Below are positions 46,257 through 59,474 of a stretch of 64,000 nt of DNA, in pieces. The DNA lies in the NCBI GenBank assembly GCA_022749755.1, contig CM040440.1, positions 10,031,269 to 10,095,268 of the forward strand. The letters are read 5' to 3'. This DNA comes from Azadirachta indica. Taxonomy: Eukaryota > Streptophyta > Magnoliopsida > Sapindales > Meliaceae. The stretch's first letter is position 1, and each line of letters starts with the position of its first letter. The notes beneath the pieces were generated by a model that was not told the origin of the DNA, searched no databases, and was given only the letters and a program-made list of their open reading frames with translations. Position numbers and translations under genes: made by a program.

Positions 46257-49197
46257 ATGGATCTAAATTTCCTGTGGCCGATTCTTGCCATTTTTCTTGG
46301 CACATATGTTGTTATGTTTGGATTCTTAAGAAACGTAAATGATTGGTATTATGTTAGCAGATTGGGAGAGAAGAAGAAATCTCTCCCTCCAGGTGATATG
46401 GGTTGGCCTTTACTGGGCAACATGTTATCCTTCATCCGAGCTTTCCAATCCAGTGATCCTGATACCTTTGTCTACAACTTAGTTGACAGGTTATGCTTTT
46501 ATCAGTTTTTCATTGCTTCAAACACTTGCATGCCATTTATACGTGCTGTCTTTGCATTGTCAAATAAGTTAGATTTTGTTTGTATATGTAAATGTTGTTA
46601 GAAGTTAAACAAAGCAGTGCATTTGGTTGTAAGGTGGGACAGAGCAGGGACAGATCCAAGATGAAAAGAAAATGAAAATGATCACTTTTTATACAACGTA
46701 AATAATTTATACATGAATTTAAAAAGTTTGGTCGGATTTAGTCTTCAGAGGAGTTTTGTATCGAGAGTCTGGGATTTGGCTGTTAGATTATTTAACTTCA
46801 TTTCACTTGAATCCAAATATCTCTCTGAATGTTTTCTTATTTTAAAGAATGTTTGATTATCAAGTTCTGAGGTCCTTCTTTTTTGGTGATTGCAGATATG
46901 GTCGAACAGGCGTCTACAAGAGCCATATGTTCTGGAGCCCAAGTATTGTTGTGACCACTCCAGAGACATGCAGACGTGTGCTGATGGACAATGAGCAATT
47001 TGGGAGGGGAAATCCTGAATCAACCAAGGAATTATTAGGAAAGAAAACGCTTGCACTTTCGAATGAAGAACACAAGCGTCTACGCAAGCTAACTACAAAT
47101 CCATTCAGAGGTGATAAGGCATTAACCATGTATGTTGGATACATTGAGGACATTGTGGTCGATTTGTTGGATGAATGGGCTGCCATGAAGAAGCCGATTG
47201 TTTTCCTGTTTGAGATGAGAAAACTTGCTTTCAAGGTCATCGGACACATTGTCTTTGGAACAACTAGTGATCATCTTCTTGAGTTAATGGAGCAATACTA
47301 CACTGATTTACTTCTTGGATTGAGGTCTCCGGCCATAAATATCCCTGGTTTTGCTTTCTATCGAGCACTCAAGGTAAAGTTCATTATTCACAAAGCAAAT
47401 TTACCGATAAAATTCTGAACTATTTTGCTTCAAATTTAAGCATTCCCATTCATATTCATTTCTTAGCAACCTAACCTCCATTTTTATCTACTTTTAGGCA
47501 CGAAAATTATTGGTGAAGCTCCTACAAGATGTCTTGGAAGAAAGAAAGAAGATGGTGGGAATTGAGCAGCAAAAGGGGAACAGAGGCATGATTGATTTGT
47601 TGATAGAAGCTGAAGATGAGAATGGTAAAAAATTGGCCGATGAAAATATCATAGATTTACTAATCATAAACTTGTTAGCTGGACATGAGAGCTCTGCCCA
47701 TGCTTCAATGTGGGCAGCGCTCTATCTGTACCAACATCCAGAAATGCTGCAAAAAGCCAAGGTTGGTTTTTATTTATTTATTTAAAAATATAAATAGCTC
47801 CTTCTTTGGAAATAATGTCTGCTGCCAACCCCCACCAACCATCGTCACTCTCTAAAACCCATATACGGAAAGGATTAACATATACACATATGTATATATA
47901 CAAGGGTAGTTTAGGTATTATATATTAAAATAATTATATTCTCAAATGTTGAGGGTTAAATTGTCACTTTATGATTACCCTTTTAGTTTTGAACAAGAAA
48001 GATTGTCAGTGATAAGTACCTTAATGTCAATTTCTTCAACATTTGAGTCTTTTTATATAAAATCACAAGGGTAGAGTTTCCGCTCAGAAGTTACGTAGTA
48101 CAATTATTATATTTGAACAACAATCTAAAGGAAGTGATATGACTGGTAAATTGTACTGAGGAACCCCTACTTTCTGTGGATACACCAGACAAATAATTGT
48201 CTGATACATAATTCAAAACACGAACATATATATGTTTGTACAATTTTTCTTTTAGAATTAGCTATTATTCAAGTTTGAGTATCTCTTAACTAGTGCTGAA
48301 TATTTTTTAATTACTTAAGTTGAACTCTACTTGGCAGGAAGAGCAAGAGGAGATTCTAAAGAGAAGACCATCTACACAGAAAGGATTGACCCTTGAAGAA
48401 ATTAAACAAATGGATTATCTTGCTAAGGTATATTCTTTCTTTCTTTTTTTTATTATTTATGTGGACCTAGGAAATGTACACCTATGCCAATGCAACACAA
48501 CTCTTTTGACATGAATATTTGCTGATAATGATAGCTTGGAATATCTATAAAAAGTTGTAATTTATTTGTTGCTTAATGGTTTATAGGTTATAGATGAAAC
48601 GATGCGTAGAACAAGTCTCTTCATACCAATTTTCCGAGAGGCAAAAGTAGATACTGACATCAATGGTTACACAGTACCAAAAGGATGGCAAGTTTTGGTA
48701 TGGACTAGAGGTGTTCATATGGACCCAGAAGTTCATCCGAACCCGAAAGAATTTGATCCCTCAAGATGGGATGTAAGTCTGTTTTATACCTGAATTTAGT
48801 TTATAAGTAGGCTGATATTAATTATTGTTTGAGAAATAGCTTATCAGATTGCTATTTTCTTTTCCTGGAAAAAGAATCGAGCAAAACCAGGATCTTACAT
48901 TCCATTTGGAGGTGGACCATGGATTTGCCCTGGAGCTGATCTGACCAAACTTGAAATCTACATTTTCCTTCATTACTTTCTCCTTTACTACAAGTAAGTT
49001 TCTTTCTTCGTACAGTTTACTAAACTTGGGAAAAAACAAAAAATGGTTTCCCTGGAAATATTGTTCTTAGATTTTATTTGTTTTCTTCCATTTGCAGGCT
49101 TGAGCTACAAAATCCTGATTGCCCAGTTGCGTACTTACCTGTACCAAGGCCTTCTGACAATTGTATTGCAAAAGTCATCAAGGTCAAGAACTTCTGA
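46257..49197 (+). CDS. Cytochrome P450, CYP88A family (ent-kaurenoic acid oxidase-like)
   Basis: Seven exons with GT-AG introns: 46257-46489, 46896-47373, 47498-47761, 48338-48427, 48587-48772, 48875-48993 and 49098-49197. They give 489 residues, the usual CYP88A length. It has an N-terminal membrane anchor (about 5-23), the proline hinge [15 protein letters not shown]-helix AGHESS (298-303), K-helix ETMR (359-362), FDPSRW (411-416) and heme loop [10 protein letters not shown] with Cys435. CYP88A enzymes of the ER and plastid envelope oxidise ent-kaurenoic acid to GA12 in gibberellin synthesis; some relatives act on triterpenoids. The substrate here is unknown. Oddly, the nearly invariant heme-loop Arg is Trp433 (TGG at 48920-48922). 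A broken paralogue lies 17 kb upstream on the same strand. There are no internal stops, so it is probably expressed. Confidence 0.93.
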
Positions 49198-49486
49198 GAA
49201 ATTTTTATCTTCACGTGATTCAAGAATGTGCAAGGATACAACTGGGGCTAAAATGCTTTTTCTTCTCCCGAGACGTGGAAGAATCTCCAATGTATGCCGA
49301 GTATCAAATTAACTTTAAAATAAGAAAAAAAAAATATTTTGGCCTCTTTTAGAATTTTTTAAAATTTGAAATGGGCAACTATTGTAATTTTTTTTTCCAG
49401 CCATGAGTTTATATTACACATAGAAAAGTAATGTAATTAAAGTGTTCATTTTATTATTTATTATGTTATATTGTTGAGATCTTAGA
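49198..49486 (+). other. 3' flank of the P450 gene
   Basis: The presumed 3'UTR, with A-rich runs around 49320-49340 that could serve for polyadenylation. No separate gene is present; short ORFs here are read-through of the last P450 exon in other frames. Confidence 0.4.
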
Positions 49487-49640
49487 CTTCGTTTGAGATT
49501 TTTGAGATTTTTTTTGGAGGAGACAAAAAAGTGATTTTGAATAATCAAAAATCCAAAACTTACTAAAATTACTTTAAACAAAATCATCCTATCTTACAAT
49601 AGATTTTGAGCACGGAAAGAGTTATTTTTCAAAAGGGTAT
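49487..49640. mobile_element. MITE fragment, same family as 5555-6185
   Basis: TTCGTTTGAGATTTTTGAGATT with AGTGATTTTGAATAATC and AAAATCATCCTATCTTACAATAGATTTTGAG parallels words in the element at 5995-6190 (AAAATC, TTACAGCAGATTTTGAG on the other strand). It appears truncated. Confidence 0.35.
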
Positions 49641-52600
49641 CCTACAAATATCCCTAGAATTTGACGGTTGAAAAATACCCTCTCAAGTTTGAAGTAATAA
49701 ATAAATGTAATCTTTGATTTTTACACTCATCAATTGATTTATTAGATTATTATTATTTTTATTTCTAATCTTAATAAAATAATAAAGTAAGATATAATTT
49801 TCTCTATTATAACAATTTAGTCCCCGTTACATTATTATTCACAACAAACTAAAGACAAACATTAAAATTAAAATTTTTAATTTATTATTTTAATTAAAAA
49901 TTTAGAAAAAAAAAAAAATATTATTATCAAAAAATTATAATAATGTGGTAACAAAACTCATATACTAAATATTCCTAACGCTTATTTTTTACTTTTTTAA
50001 AAATAATTTGATATTTAATGATTTAAAAATTTTAAATGAAATATTTTTAGTATTTTATTTTTATATATAATATATGTATTTAAAAGTTATAAGGAAAAAT
50101 TATGAAACTCACAATTAATAAAAAATAAAAAATTAAAAGTGCATACATGTTATATTTATTACAAATAAAAATAATCAAAATTCTATTTATTGTTTACAAT
50201 TTAATTAAAATTTAATCAAAATACAAAATATATCTAATTATGAGTTTCATAAATTTTCTTAAGAAAATATAATTATTGTAATATAATTTTTTAAATAGAT
50301 ATATTATATATAAAAATAAAACGTTTAAAATATTTTATTAAAATTTTTTGATAATTAATATCAAATTATTACTATAAAAGTAAAAGAGAATGGTTACAAA
50401 TATTTTAGGATAAGAGTTTGATAAACTAATTGTTAAAAACTTTTTTATAATAGTATTTATTCTTTAAATTTTATTAAAATTAATTTTAACGTCCTATTAT
50501 CTTTAGATGGAATGAATAATAGGGACTAAATTATTATAATTAAAAAGAATTATATTATATTTTATTAATTTATTAAAGTTTAGGGACAAAAGTGATAATA
50601 ATATAACAGATGAGCCAACAATTTCAAAGTCAAGAATGAGGAATTTGCCTATTCCTTGAGGAGATAACCATCAAACTCTGACATATCTTACATATCTCTC
50701 ATTTTCTCAAATTTTAGGAAGGGTACATGTCAATTTTCCATTTTTTTAAATATAATTTAATTTTAAATATACCTATTTAAAATTAAAAAATTTTTACATT
50801 AACCTTAAATTAATTATAAAATTTTAAATTTAATTAGAAAATTGAATTGTTAAAACCTAAATAATATTTTTTTTCTATTTCAAAATATAATTAAAAATTA
50901 ATAATTTTTTTATAAATTATTTTAAATGAATTTATATGTGTGTGTTAGCGCGCAAGTGCACATACACTTATTTAAAATTTATTTTCATTAATTTTTATAT
51001 ATATTTTAGTCATTTATTTTTTATAATATTATAACAATAAAATTTATCAAATACTTGACTAATTTTATTTATAATTGATTATATTTTGGGTAAAAATAAA
51101 TTATTTTAAAATGTAGAGTGATCTCAGACCCGCACTTAATGCATTTCCTATGAGTTGGCTTCCAAAGTATTTGCTATTTAAAAGAGCTAAAATTTGACAG
51201 ATGTCCGAAATGTAATTAATTAAATTATAAATTATAATATTAATGATTTTTAATCAAAGATTTTATGTATATATCAACATGAATGAATTAAATCAAGACA
51301 AAGAGTTAAACTAGAAAATAAATCTACCTTCAATTATGATAAAACATTCCGTAACCAAGCATCAAAGCATAACCTTGTATGGAGAGAAAAGAGAGACCCT
51401 AATTATAATTAAAATTGGTAATATTTAATTTAAAATTAATATACTTTCATATTATGTATTTTTCTTAGAATTTATTAATTTGAAATTGTAGGACGGTTGT
51501 TGTACTATAGAAATAAAATTAAAATGTTTAATAATGTCATTAATATTTTATATTTACTAGTTACATATTCTAACAATTGATCTACAATACCCCAATACCA
51601 AATAATATGCATTTGTTAACTTACTGCTTGTTGGAATTATTGCTAGTTCATTTTTTACTTAATATTTAATTGACTAAAATTTTTTTTATATTAAATAATT
51701 AAGGCTAAATTTAATTATAAATTTTTTTTTCAAAATATATGGTTTTTTTTTTGGTGCACTCTGATTTCCTTCACATTCATTCATCAAAATTTTCAATAAT
51801 ATGTTGTAATTACATTTTCTATAATAAATTTCTTTTCGTTTTAGTTTAAATTTAAATTTATCGATTAATCTTATATTTATAAATTTAAAAATAAATAAAT
51901 TTACTTTTCATATAAAGTCATGGATAAAATTTGTAATTAATAAATTTTTATCTATGTGCATGATCAAAATTATTTTATTTTTAAGTTGTTTTATTATTTA
52001 TTCGACATTTGAAATTTTTAGGGATATAAATGTAAAAGTATTGAAATATATTTTTTTACTTGAAAAAAAAAATAATTTAATACTTATATTTAGATGTTAA
52101 ACAAAAAAAATATATATTATTCAGATTTAGACATTTAAATATATTTAAATTTCAAAATTTTCAAAATTTTCGTTAAAAAAAACAAGCTACCTTAATTGAC
52201 TTATAAGCCAAAGAATTTGCCTTATTAAAGGAGATAAAGTGGATATGAAGAAAAGATCACAATTGACTCTAATTTACATAAGATCAACAAAATTGAATTT
52301 AGTTTATTTCTAATTTAAATATTTATCAAGAGACAAATATTCAAAGATAAAAGCACAAGAAAATATGGATGATGGGTTAAAAATTAGATCAAAAAAATTG
52401 CAGAATACAGAGTAGTGTGGATTTGCAATAACTTATTTTTATTTTTAATTAGTTTAAAGCTGTGCTCATTAATGAATTAAGGAAAGATTAGATAGATTAA
52501 TTATAACTTTTTAAGTAGAGTTTTTTAATATAAATATTTTACAAGTAGAATTTTTAAAGGTAAAGTTTTTAATAAAAATTTATTAATTATTTAGTTATTA

Positions 52601-55310
52601 TAAATAATTTTTAAAACATTTGTGTAATTATTTTAATAAATAAAATTTTTAATGTAATATTATAAGAAAATAATGTAGAATTTTTAAAATAAAATAAAAT
52701 ATTTTATATTTTTTAATATTTTAAAAATTTTCAAAATCCTATACTATAAAAATTTAGAATTTGAGTTTTTTCAATAAAAATAAAATGACTTAGCTTATTT
52801 TTCTAAAAATCTTTTTCAATACTAATTAAACGATATAAAAAATAAAAAAGAATTTTTAATATTAAAAAATTACTTTATTCAATGAAAAAACCAAACCAAT
52901 TAAGCAGATAGAAAAATTTGTATTGGTTTCAATTTTTACTATTTTTAAAAACTCTTTAAAATTGACGTAGACAAAACAATTGCGTCTTTGCCACAAGAAT
53001 TTATTTAATTAACGAACAATGGTATATTTTCAAATTAAAACTACATTAATTTAAATAGATTTTAATTAAAAAAATGAATGACATGAATATTCAAATATAT
53101 TCATTTGTTGTATTAATTACAAGCATTCTGTCTTTGTAATTGTTAAATGATTTATAATATTTATTCTCCTTAATTGCATTATTTAATAATAATAAATGAT
53201 AGGATATCACTTTAATCCTTAATGTTTTAAAAAATATTACTATAGTTAACATGTTTGATATATTAGTAAAAATATTTCAAATATCTTTTACCAAAATCAA
53301 ATCAAACCAAAGTAAATTTGGTTTATAGTGGTTTTAAACCAACGTAAATCCAATTCTCTTAGAATCTGATCGAATTCAAACCAAACTAAATTTAGAAGAT
53401 TGGTTTGGTTGGATTTTGGTTTGATTTAATTTAAGCATTTTTTTTTATTTTTAGTTTTAATTTTAAAAAAATAAACAATAAAAGTTAACTTTTTAACTTT
53501 TATTAAAAAATATTAAAACATAAAATTAATTTAATTTTAAATTACTTTCTTTTTTAATAATTTTGAATTTTAACTCGCTTTCTTATTTAGTTATAGTAAT
53601 AAAATGAATCAAACTAAAATTATTAGTTTATAAATCGAACTAAATCGATTATAAGTATGAACTAGCCAAATTGAACTAGTTATTCATGTCCAACCTTTCT
53701 GCCTTCTCCTAGCCCCATTGGCTAAACATCAGTCAGGTTATAATCGTTAATCTCTGTACGAAGATATAAAAGTATATAATTTTTCTTCAATAAATTTTTC
53801 AGTATAAATAATTTATTCGCCTGAATTTTTAATAACATCTCAAAATTAAAATATTATTATTTACTTGCTAAAAAAAAAACTAATCCACATATATTTTTTT
53901 TAATTTATTGTGACCAACTTTTGTCTTACGTTTTAATTTATTTTTTCCTATAGAAATTTTAAAGTATATATGTAAAGGGTATAATTTTCAAAATAAATTA
54001 TTTTATAAAAGAAATTAAAAGTTTAGTGATAATTTTAATTTTGAGATTTTATTGAAAATCAAGGACAAATAAATATTTATACTAGCTAAAAAATTATTAA
54101 AGGAAAAGAATATACTTTCAGGGCTACTCACGGAAAGTAACAGGGATAATTTAACAAATATATTATTAGGGGACTAAAATGACATTAACCAAAATATTTT
54201 ATAATAAAGTGACGATTTACAAAAATGTTAGATTTATTTGTAATCCGATACATCAAATATATTGATTAACTAAACCTTTTTTTTCTTTTTCATCAACTAA
54301 ATCAAATACATTGATTCGACGTTTCTTGAAACAATAAGGATTAAAGTAAAATTACAAAATTTATAAAGGACAAATTCTTTTATGAATGTTTTAACTGTAA
54401 GTCTAACAATTATTATAATAAATAAAACTATTCAAGAAAATTTTCATTATAATAAATAAAAATAATCATTTATTATAATGGAGCAAAATCTTGACCCAAC
54501 AGCCATAGAAATAAACGTGACATAAATTCCAAGTCTTACGTCTACATCTCAATTGTCATACATCACACACATCCCACTTTTTTTTTAATTTTTTTTGTTT
54601 TTACAAGTGATGGAAAATAATTAAAACTCTATTTTTTTCTTTTTTAATAAAAAAGAAATTGATAAAGGAAGAAAAAATGATTTTTGAAGAATATGTATTT
54701 AGTAGAGATCAATTGGACCAACATTGAAAATTCCCCTCAATTTTCAAGAATGGTTGGCAAAATGTAATATGTTTAAGTGAATAGAAATTCGAAGCAGCAG
54801 CCAACAATAGTCAAATAAGATAGGCTTGTCACAATTTATGTATCAAAAGAATTGCAATTGGATCCTTATAATTTGAATGTACTAACAATCGTACTCTTTC
54901 GTACTCCTCCGTCAATAAGATGACAAATAAAAACAGAAAAGACATTAAAAATTGTCTTAATCTATCAATCAATCAATCAAATGCAAATAGAAAGGACGAT
55001 TGAAAGAGCCTCCTAAACTTTATCGAGTATCCTGTGTACTCATTTGTGCAACTCAATAAAATGCGCAAAAAACTGTTTTTTTCATGCAATTTTTTTCATT
55101 TTCATTTGACCCTTATTGTTAGCTTTAAATTATCACCTTTTTGATATGGAATTATTAATGTTGCAAGAATAACATTACAAGTTAAATATATCTACTAGCT
55201 AATATTATAAGGTTAATTTTATAAATTAGATATCTACTGAGAGTTAATATAATTATTTATATGATATATTTCAGATGTCTACTCATAATTTTTGAGATAT
55301 TTAATCTTAA
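49641..55310. other. Extended AT-rich intergenic DNA
   Basis: No coding region, RNA gene or intact transposon is supported over more than 5 kb. 53280-53700 has many AAACCAAAC and GGTTTGGTT words in both orientations, like a decayed non-autonomous hAT element. 49620-49700 and 50610-50725 may be diverged inverted ends of another element. All are too weak to annotate separately. Confidence 0.5.
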
Positions 55311-55319
55311 TAATAAGAA

Positions 55320-55420
55320 GTTTTTACCTATAATTACATGAGAAAGTTTTCGTGCAATCAAGACTTGAACCTCTACTCTTTACCATTTGTTAGGTGGCTT
55401 AATTTGACCAATATTAATTA
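55320..55420 (-). mobile_element. tRNA-derived SINE-like head, minus strand
   Basis: On the minus strand AGAGGTTCAAGTCTTGATTG resembles a polymerase III B box. TTAAGCCACCTAACAAATGG, upstream of it by a suitable distance, is a weak A box. The borders are not defined. Confidence 0.35.
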
Positions 55421-55429
55421 TTGAATGAT

Positions 55430-56889
55430 GAGTTGGATACTCTTAGATCACTTTTAAATAAATTACCTATATGGGATAGGTTTCATGACACCAAATTTTT
55501 AGATTATTGTATTGTTGCATAATTATTTAATGATTGTGATTATATATGATATATATAATTGTTGCATAAGAAATTTACTCAAACACGTATTACATTCTGA
55601 TTAGTTGTATACTCAAATAGTCTTGAAGTATCTTTAGTGGGCTTAATACTAATGGGCCTTTAAATCGGGATAGAGTTTTCACACCTCTTTTAGATTGTAG
55701 GAAGTATGGTTCACTATATCTATTAGATCTCACCTACAGACTATAGAATTGTGATATTGCAACCTTAAATGATTGGCTAACTGGTTAGATAAATCTACTA
55801 CCACTATTGATACTGCTATTGTGATACTCAATATGGCACGAAACTCAAATTATAAGTTCACAGTGTGTGAAAATAAAATAAACATAGTACCAAATAAAGC
55901 AACACAAACAATAAGGGTAAGTCATAACTACTATTAGGTTAGATTAATACAATATACCCTCATTATTAGTAATATACAATACATCTGTTTATGACTTGAA
56001 AGGCCTAATGCTATATTGATACTTATGGAGGTAAAAAGGACATAAGAGTGTTGTGTTAATGGCTAGGGTTGGCTTCTACGAAAAAGGTTGTAGAAAAGTA
56101 TTGCTTAAGACTTACAAGTTAAAAATCACAAAGAGAGAAGAATTAGCTATACTAGTTTGTTGTTCTAAATTTGTGTCATGATGTCAAGTTGCTTATGTTA
56201 AGATCCCCCCTCCCCCCCCTCTCGATGATATCAAGATGATCATTTCCTTTGAACATGGAATACTATCTCCTTATATAGTGTTAGATGCAAAGTTGCGGTA
56301 GAACATAAATTAATCATATTATCTTGGTTTAGTGCCAGTTATCTTCTCAAGACAAGTCTTGTCTAAGGATAAAATTGTATGTAATTTAATCTTAATAAAG
56401 AGAGATGTAAAAATACTCATATTTATAATAAAATACTTATTTTAATTTAAATAAAAGTTTATAGTAAAATAGGTTTTAAGGTTGAGGACTTTTATGTTCC
56501 TTATATATTAACTTAATTACATAATGGATCATTTAGACCTAAAGTCTGCTCATGTAGGACAGACAAGGTACTTATGTTGATTTGAACCAAATTTAGACAT
56601 ATTCTTACCTTCCATACTATAGCTTACAATTTATACTCTAAAGAGTAACTTAGGTTCATTTATACTTTTTACATATTTCATAGAAAAAAACGACTTAATT
56701 TTGGCTTAGGCTTGTAATAAGGGCCTAGGGTTAATTTTCAACCATCAACATTAGCCACTTTAATTATATAGATTGTGTATTTCTCATGGTTGAGCAATTC
56801 ATACAATCAACAAAATAAAAATCACTTGTAGTATTGAATATTGTTTATGAAAATACAATTGTTTTTCTTCATGTAGTAATTTGTACTAT
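55430..56889 (-). other. Possible antisense LTR-like sequence
   Basis: The composition differs from the AT-rich spacer. On the minus strand CACTATATAAGGAGATAG at about 56265-56282 looks like a TATA box, and a C-rich tract CCCCCCTCCCCCCC lies at 56205-56219. No LTR boundary, primer-binding site or protein domain was found, so the identity is uncertain. Confidence 0.3.
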
Positions 56890-56897
56890 AGTCCGAG

Positions 56898-59466
56898 TAG
56901 TGGTGGCAATTTTGGACCTGACCCGAGAACATGATGGAAACTCAATACAAAAATTTTTGATTTAGGTTGAGGTAAGTTGACGCAATTAATAATCATATTG
57001 GATTTCTGTCACCCATTTATTAATCGGATTATCTTCGAGTTTGACTTTCTTAACCCGCCAACCAGTTTAATCGATTATTATTTGGATAACCGAGTCCTAT
57101 CAACCTAGAAACTTATCCATTTAATAACATAGTTATTATTCGGATAATTGGATCATGTCAAATTGCCAACCTATCAACTCGCCAACCCATTTAATAACGC
57201 GATTATTATTCAGGTAACCGGATTTGTCAATCTGCCAACCCATTTAATAATACGGTTATTATTTTAATAAAAAATTTGTGACTATTAAGATTCGAACCCA
57301 AATCTTAAGGTCAAAATATAGCCTTGTTATCCGCTAAACTACTATTACTATTTAATTTAAATTATAGGTGCACTATATACTTATATATTACAATATTTTA
57401 GGTCCTTTTGCATTATAATGCTAAATTATTTTTAATAGTTTTAAATGTATTTATTTTAAACTTAATGTTAAAAATTAATATTTACTTGTAAATATGACAA
57501 AATTAAAATATTTTTAACTTAATATTTGATAATAATAATTTTATAACAAATAATTTATAAATTTCTTATGATATTTTGTTTAACAATAATTTAAATAAAG
57601 TTTATATATGTAACAATTAAACTAAAATATAGTCGTGTAAAGAAAATAAAATCATCTAATAATAAATATTTCTTCAAATAAAAGATATTCATACATTTCT
57701 TCTATTATAAATGGGAGTTCATTTAAAAAAAAAAGTGAAGATAAATTTATCGATTAAAAATCTACATTTCAATAAATTTTTTGGTATAATCTTAAATAAT
57801 TTTACATACATAATTTATATTATTAAGATTATAATTTAAGTTATTGTAACACAATTTGGATACTTGTATATCTATCGTAATTTGAGTTTATTGCAAAATA
57901 ATTTACACTTTGTCATTGATGATTTAATAATGGCATGTAATTTTCTTAAAACTTTTCAATTTAATTATCTAATACTTATTTAATTGTCAAGTTAAAATGT
58001 ATCATTTAATTTCAAACTAAAGTGTATCAACATAAATACTTAAAGCATATTGCTTTTTATAATGTAATTACTCTTTATTATAATTGGGGGCTAATTATTT
58101 TAAGAAAAAAGTAAAGATAAATTAACTAGATTAATACTCTTTATTTTGATAAATTTTTGACATAATTAATTTATGATAAAAAACTTTTTATAAATTAAGC
58201 CTATTGTAACACAATTCGAATATTTGCATATCTATCGTAATTTAAGTCTATTGATAAATAATTTATATTTTGTAAATTGATAAATGATAATAGAGGTGAA
58301 GTACTAATTAAATAGCATGTTATTTTTCTAAAACTTTCAAATTTAATTACTGACACTTATTAATTAATATTATTAATATATGACTATTATATTAATAAGA
58401 TTATGAAAATTAATAACTATTTAATATGTTATAAACATTAATAATTTTGTCAAAATAGTTATATTAAATGTTTATATGTGTGGGAGACTCAAAAATTAGA
58501 TTTTCAACTACTAAATTAACTTAATCCATAAGTAATTGTGCATACACCATGTTAGGTACTATATGCATTAAATGGATGATTAAATGATTAATGATTCCAA
58601 AAACTTAAAATAATAATGAGAATAAAATTATCTAATAAAAAATAAATTTAAATCAAAATAATGAAATGAAAAAATTTATTCAAACATTTTGTAAAAAATA
58701 ACGCAAAAAATATAAAAATAAAAAACTACTTTTTATTAAGACTATAATTATTTTTATTTTTTAAGAATAATTATTGTATAATATGTTCTTAGATAATAAA
58801 GTTTAGAAAAAAAAAATCTTATCCATAATCAGTTTTTATAAAACGTTGTGTTTATAAATAGTTTTTACAGGAAATTTAAATTTTTTTACTTTCTTCTTTG
58901 ATTTTATTGTAAAAATTAATAAAAGAAAAAAAAAAAAAAAATAAATGCATTACATTATGATTTTAATTTTTTATTGTTAGTAATTTTTTAATTTGAAAAT
59001 ATTTTTCATTAAATAACTTTATTTGAATTATTTGTAATAATTTAGCATTCATAATTTAAAATAATTCTATATAAAAGAAGTTAACATTATAATATAAAAA
59101 AATGTAATATAAATAAATAACGCATTTACAATTTAAACAAAAATGTAGTTGTAACTTAATAGTTAAAATTGTATTGAAAAAGTCATGAGCTCGATTCTCT
59201 ACAATTATAATTTTTTTATTTAAATTAAATAGGTTAACGGATCAACCTGATTACTTGAATAATAAACGAATCAGTCTGACATGATTATCCGATTAATAAA
59301 TGATTTAATAGGTTGTGTCTTATCACTCATTTAATAAATAAGTAATGTTCGGGTTTAAATTCTTGACACAATTAATAAATATGTCGTGTTGGGATTGAGA
59401 GCTGTTAACATGATTAACTGTTTGACACGAATTGAGTACGACTGTAAACCCGAATTGCCACTCCTA
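56898..59466. mobile_element. Non-autonomous hAT element with 8-bp target duplication
   Basis: The left end TAGTGGTGGCAATTTTGG and the reverse complement of the right end TAGGAGTGGCAATTCGGG match at 14 of 18 positions. The flanks are AGTCCGAG (56890-56897) and AGTCTGAG (59467-59474), an 8-bp duplication with one transition, as expected for hAT. Subterminal regions on both sides carry inverted (C)GGATAA and ATTTAATAA words. The 2.6-kb interior is AT-rich with no transposase, so it depends on an autonomous partner or is dead. Confidence 0.8.
57050..57262. repeat. Subterminal direct repeats in the hAT element
   Basis: About four imperfect units of 50-73 bp, each with CCAACCCATTTAATAA-like sequence, then CGATTATTATT and CGGATAACCGGAT-like words. 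They may be transposase-binding repeats, which is typical of hAT subterminal regions. Confidence 0.6.
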
Positions 59467-59474
59467 AGTCTGAG

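Noticed and set aside
49620..50725. A 1.1-kb inverted-repeat element after the P450 gene
   Set aside because: Similarity of the proposed ends is patchy and no target duplication was found.
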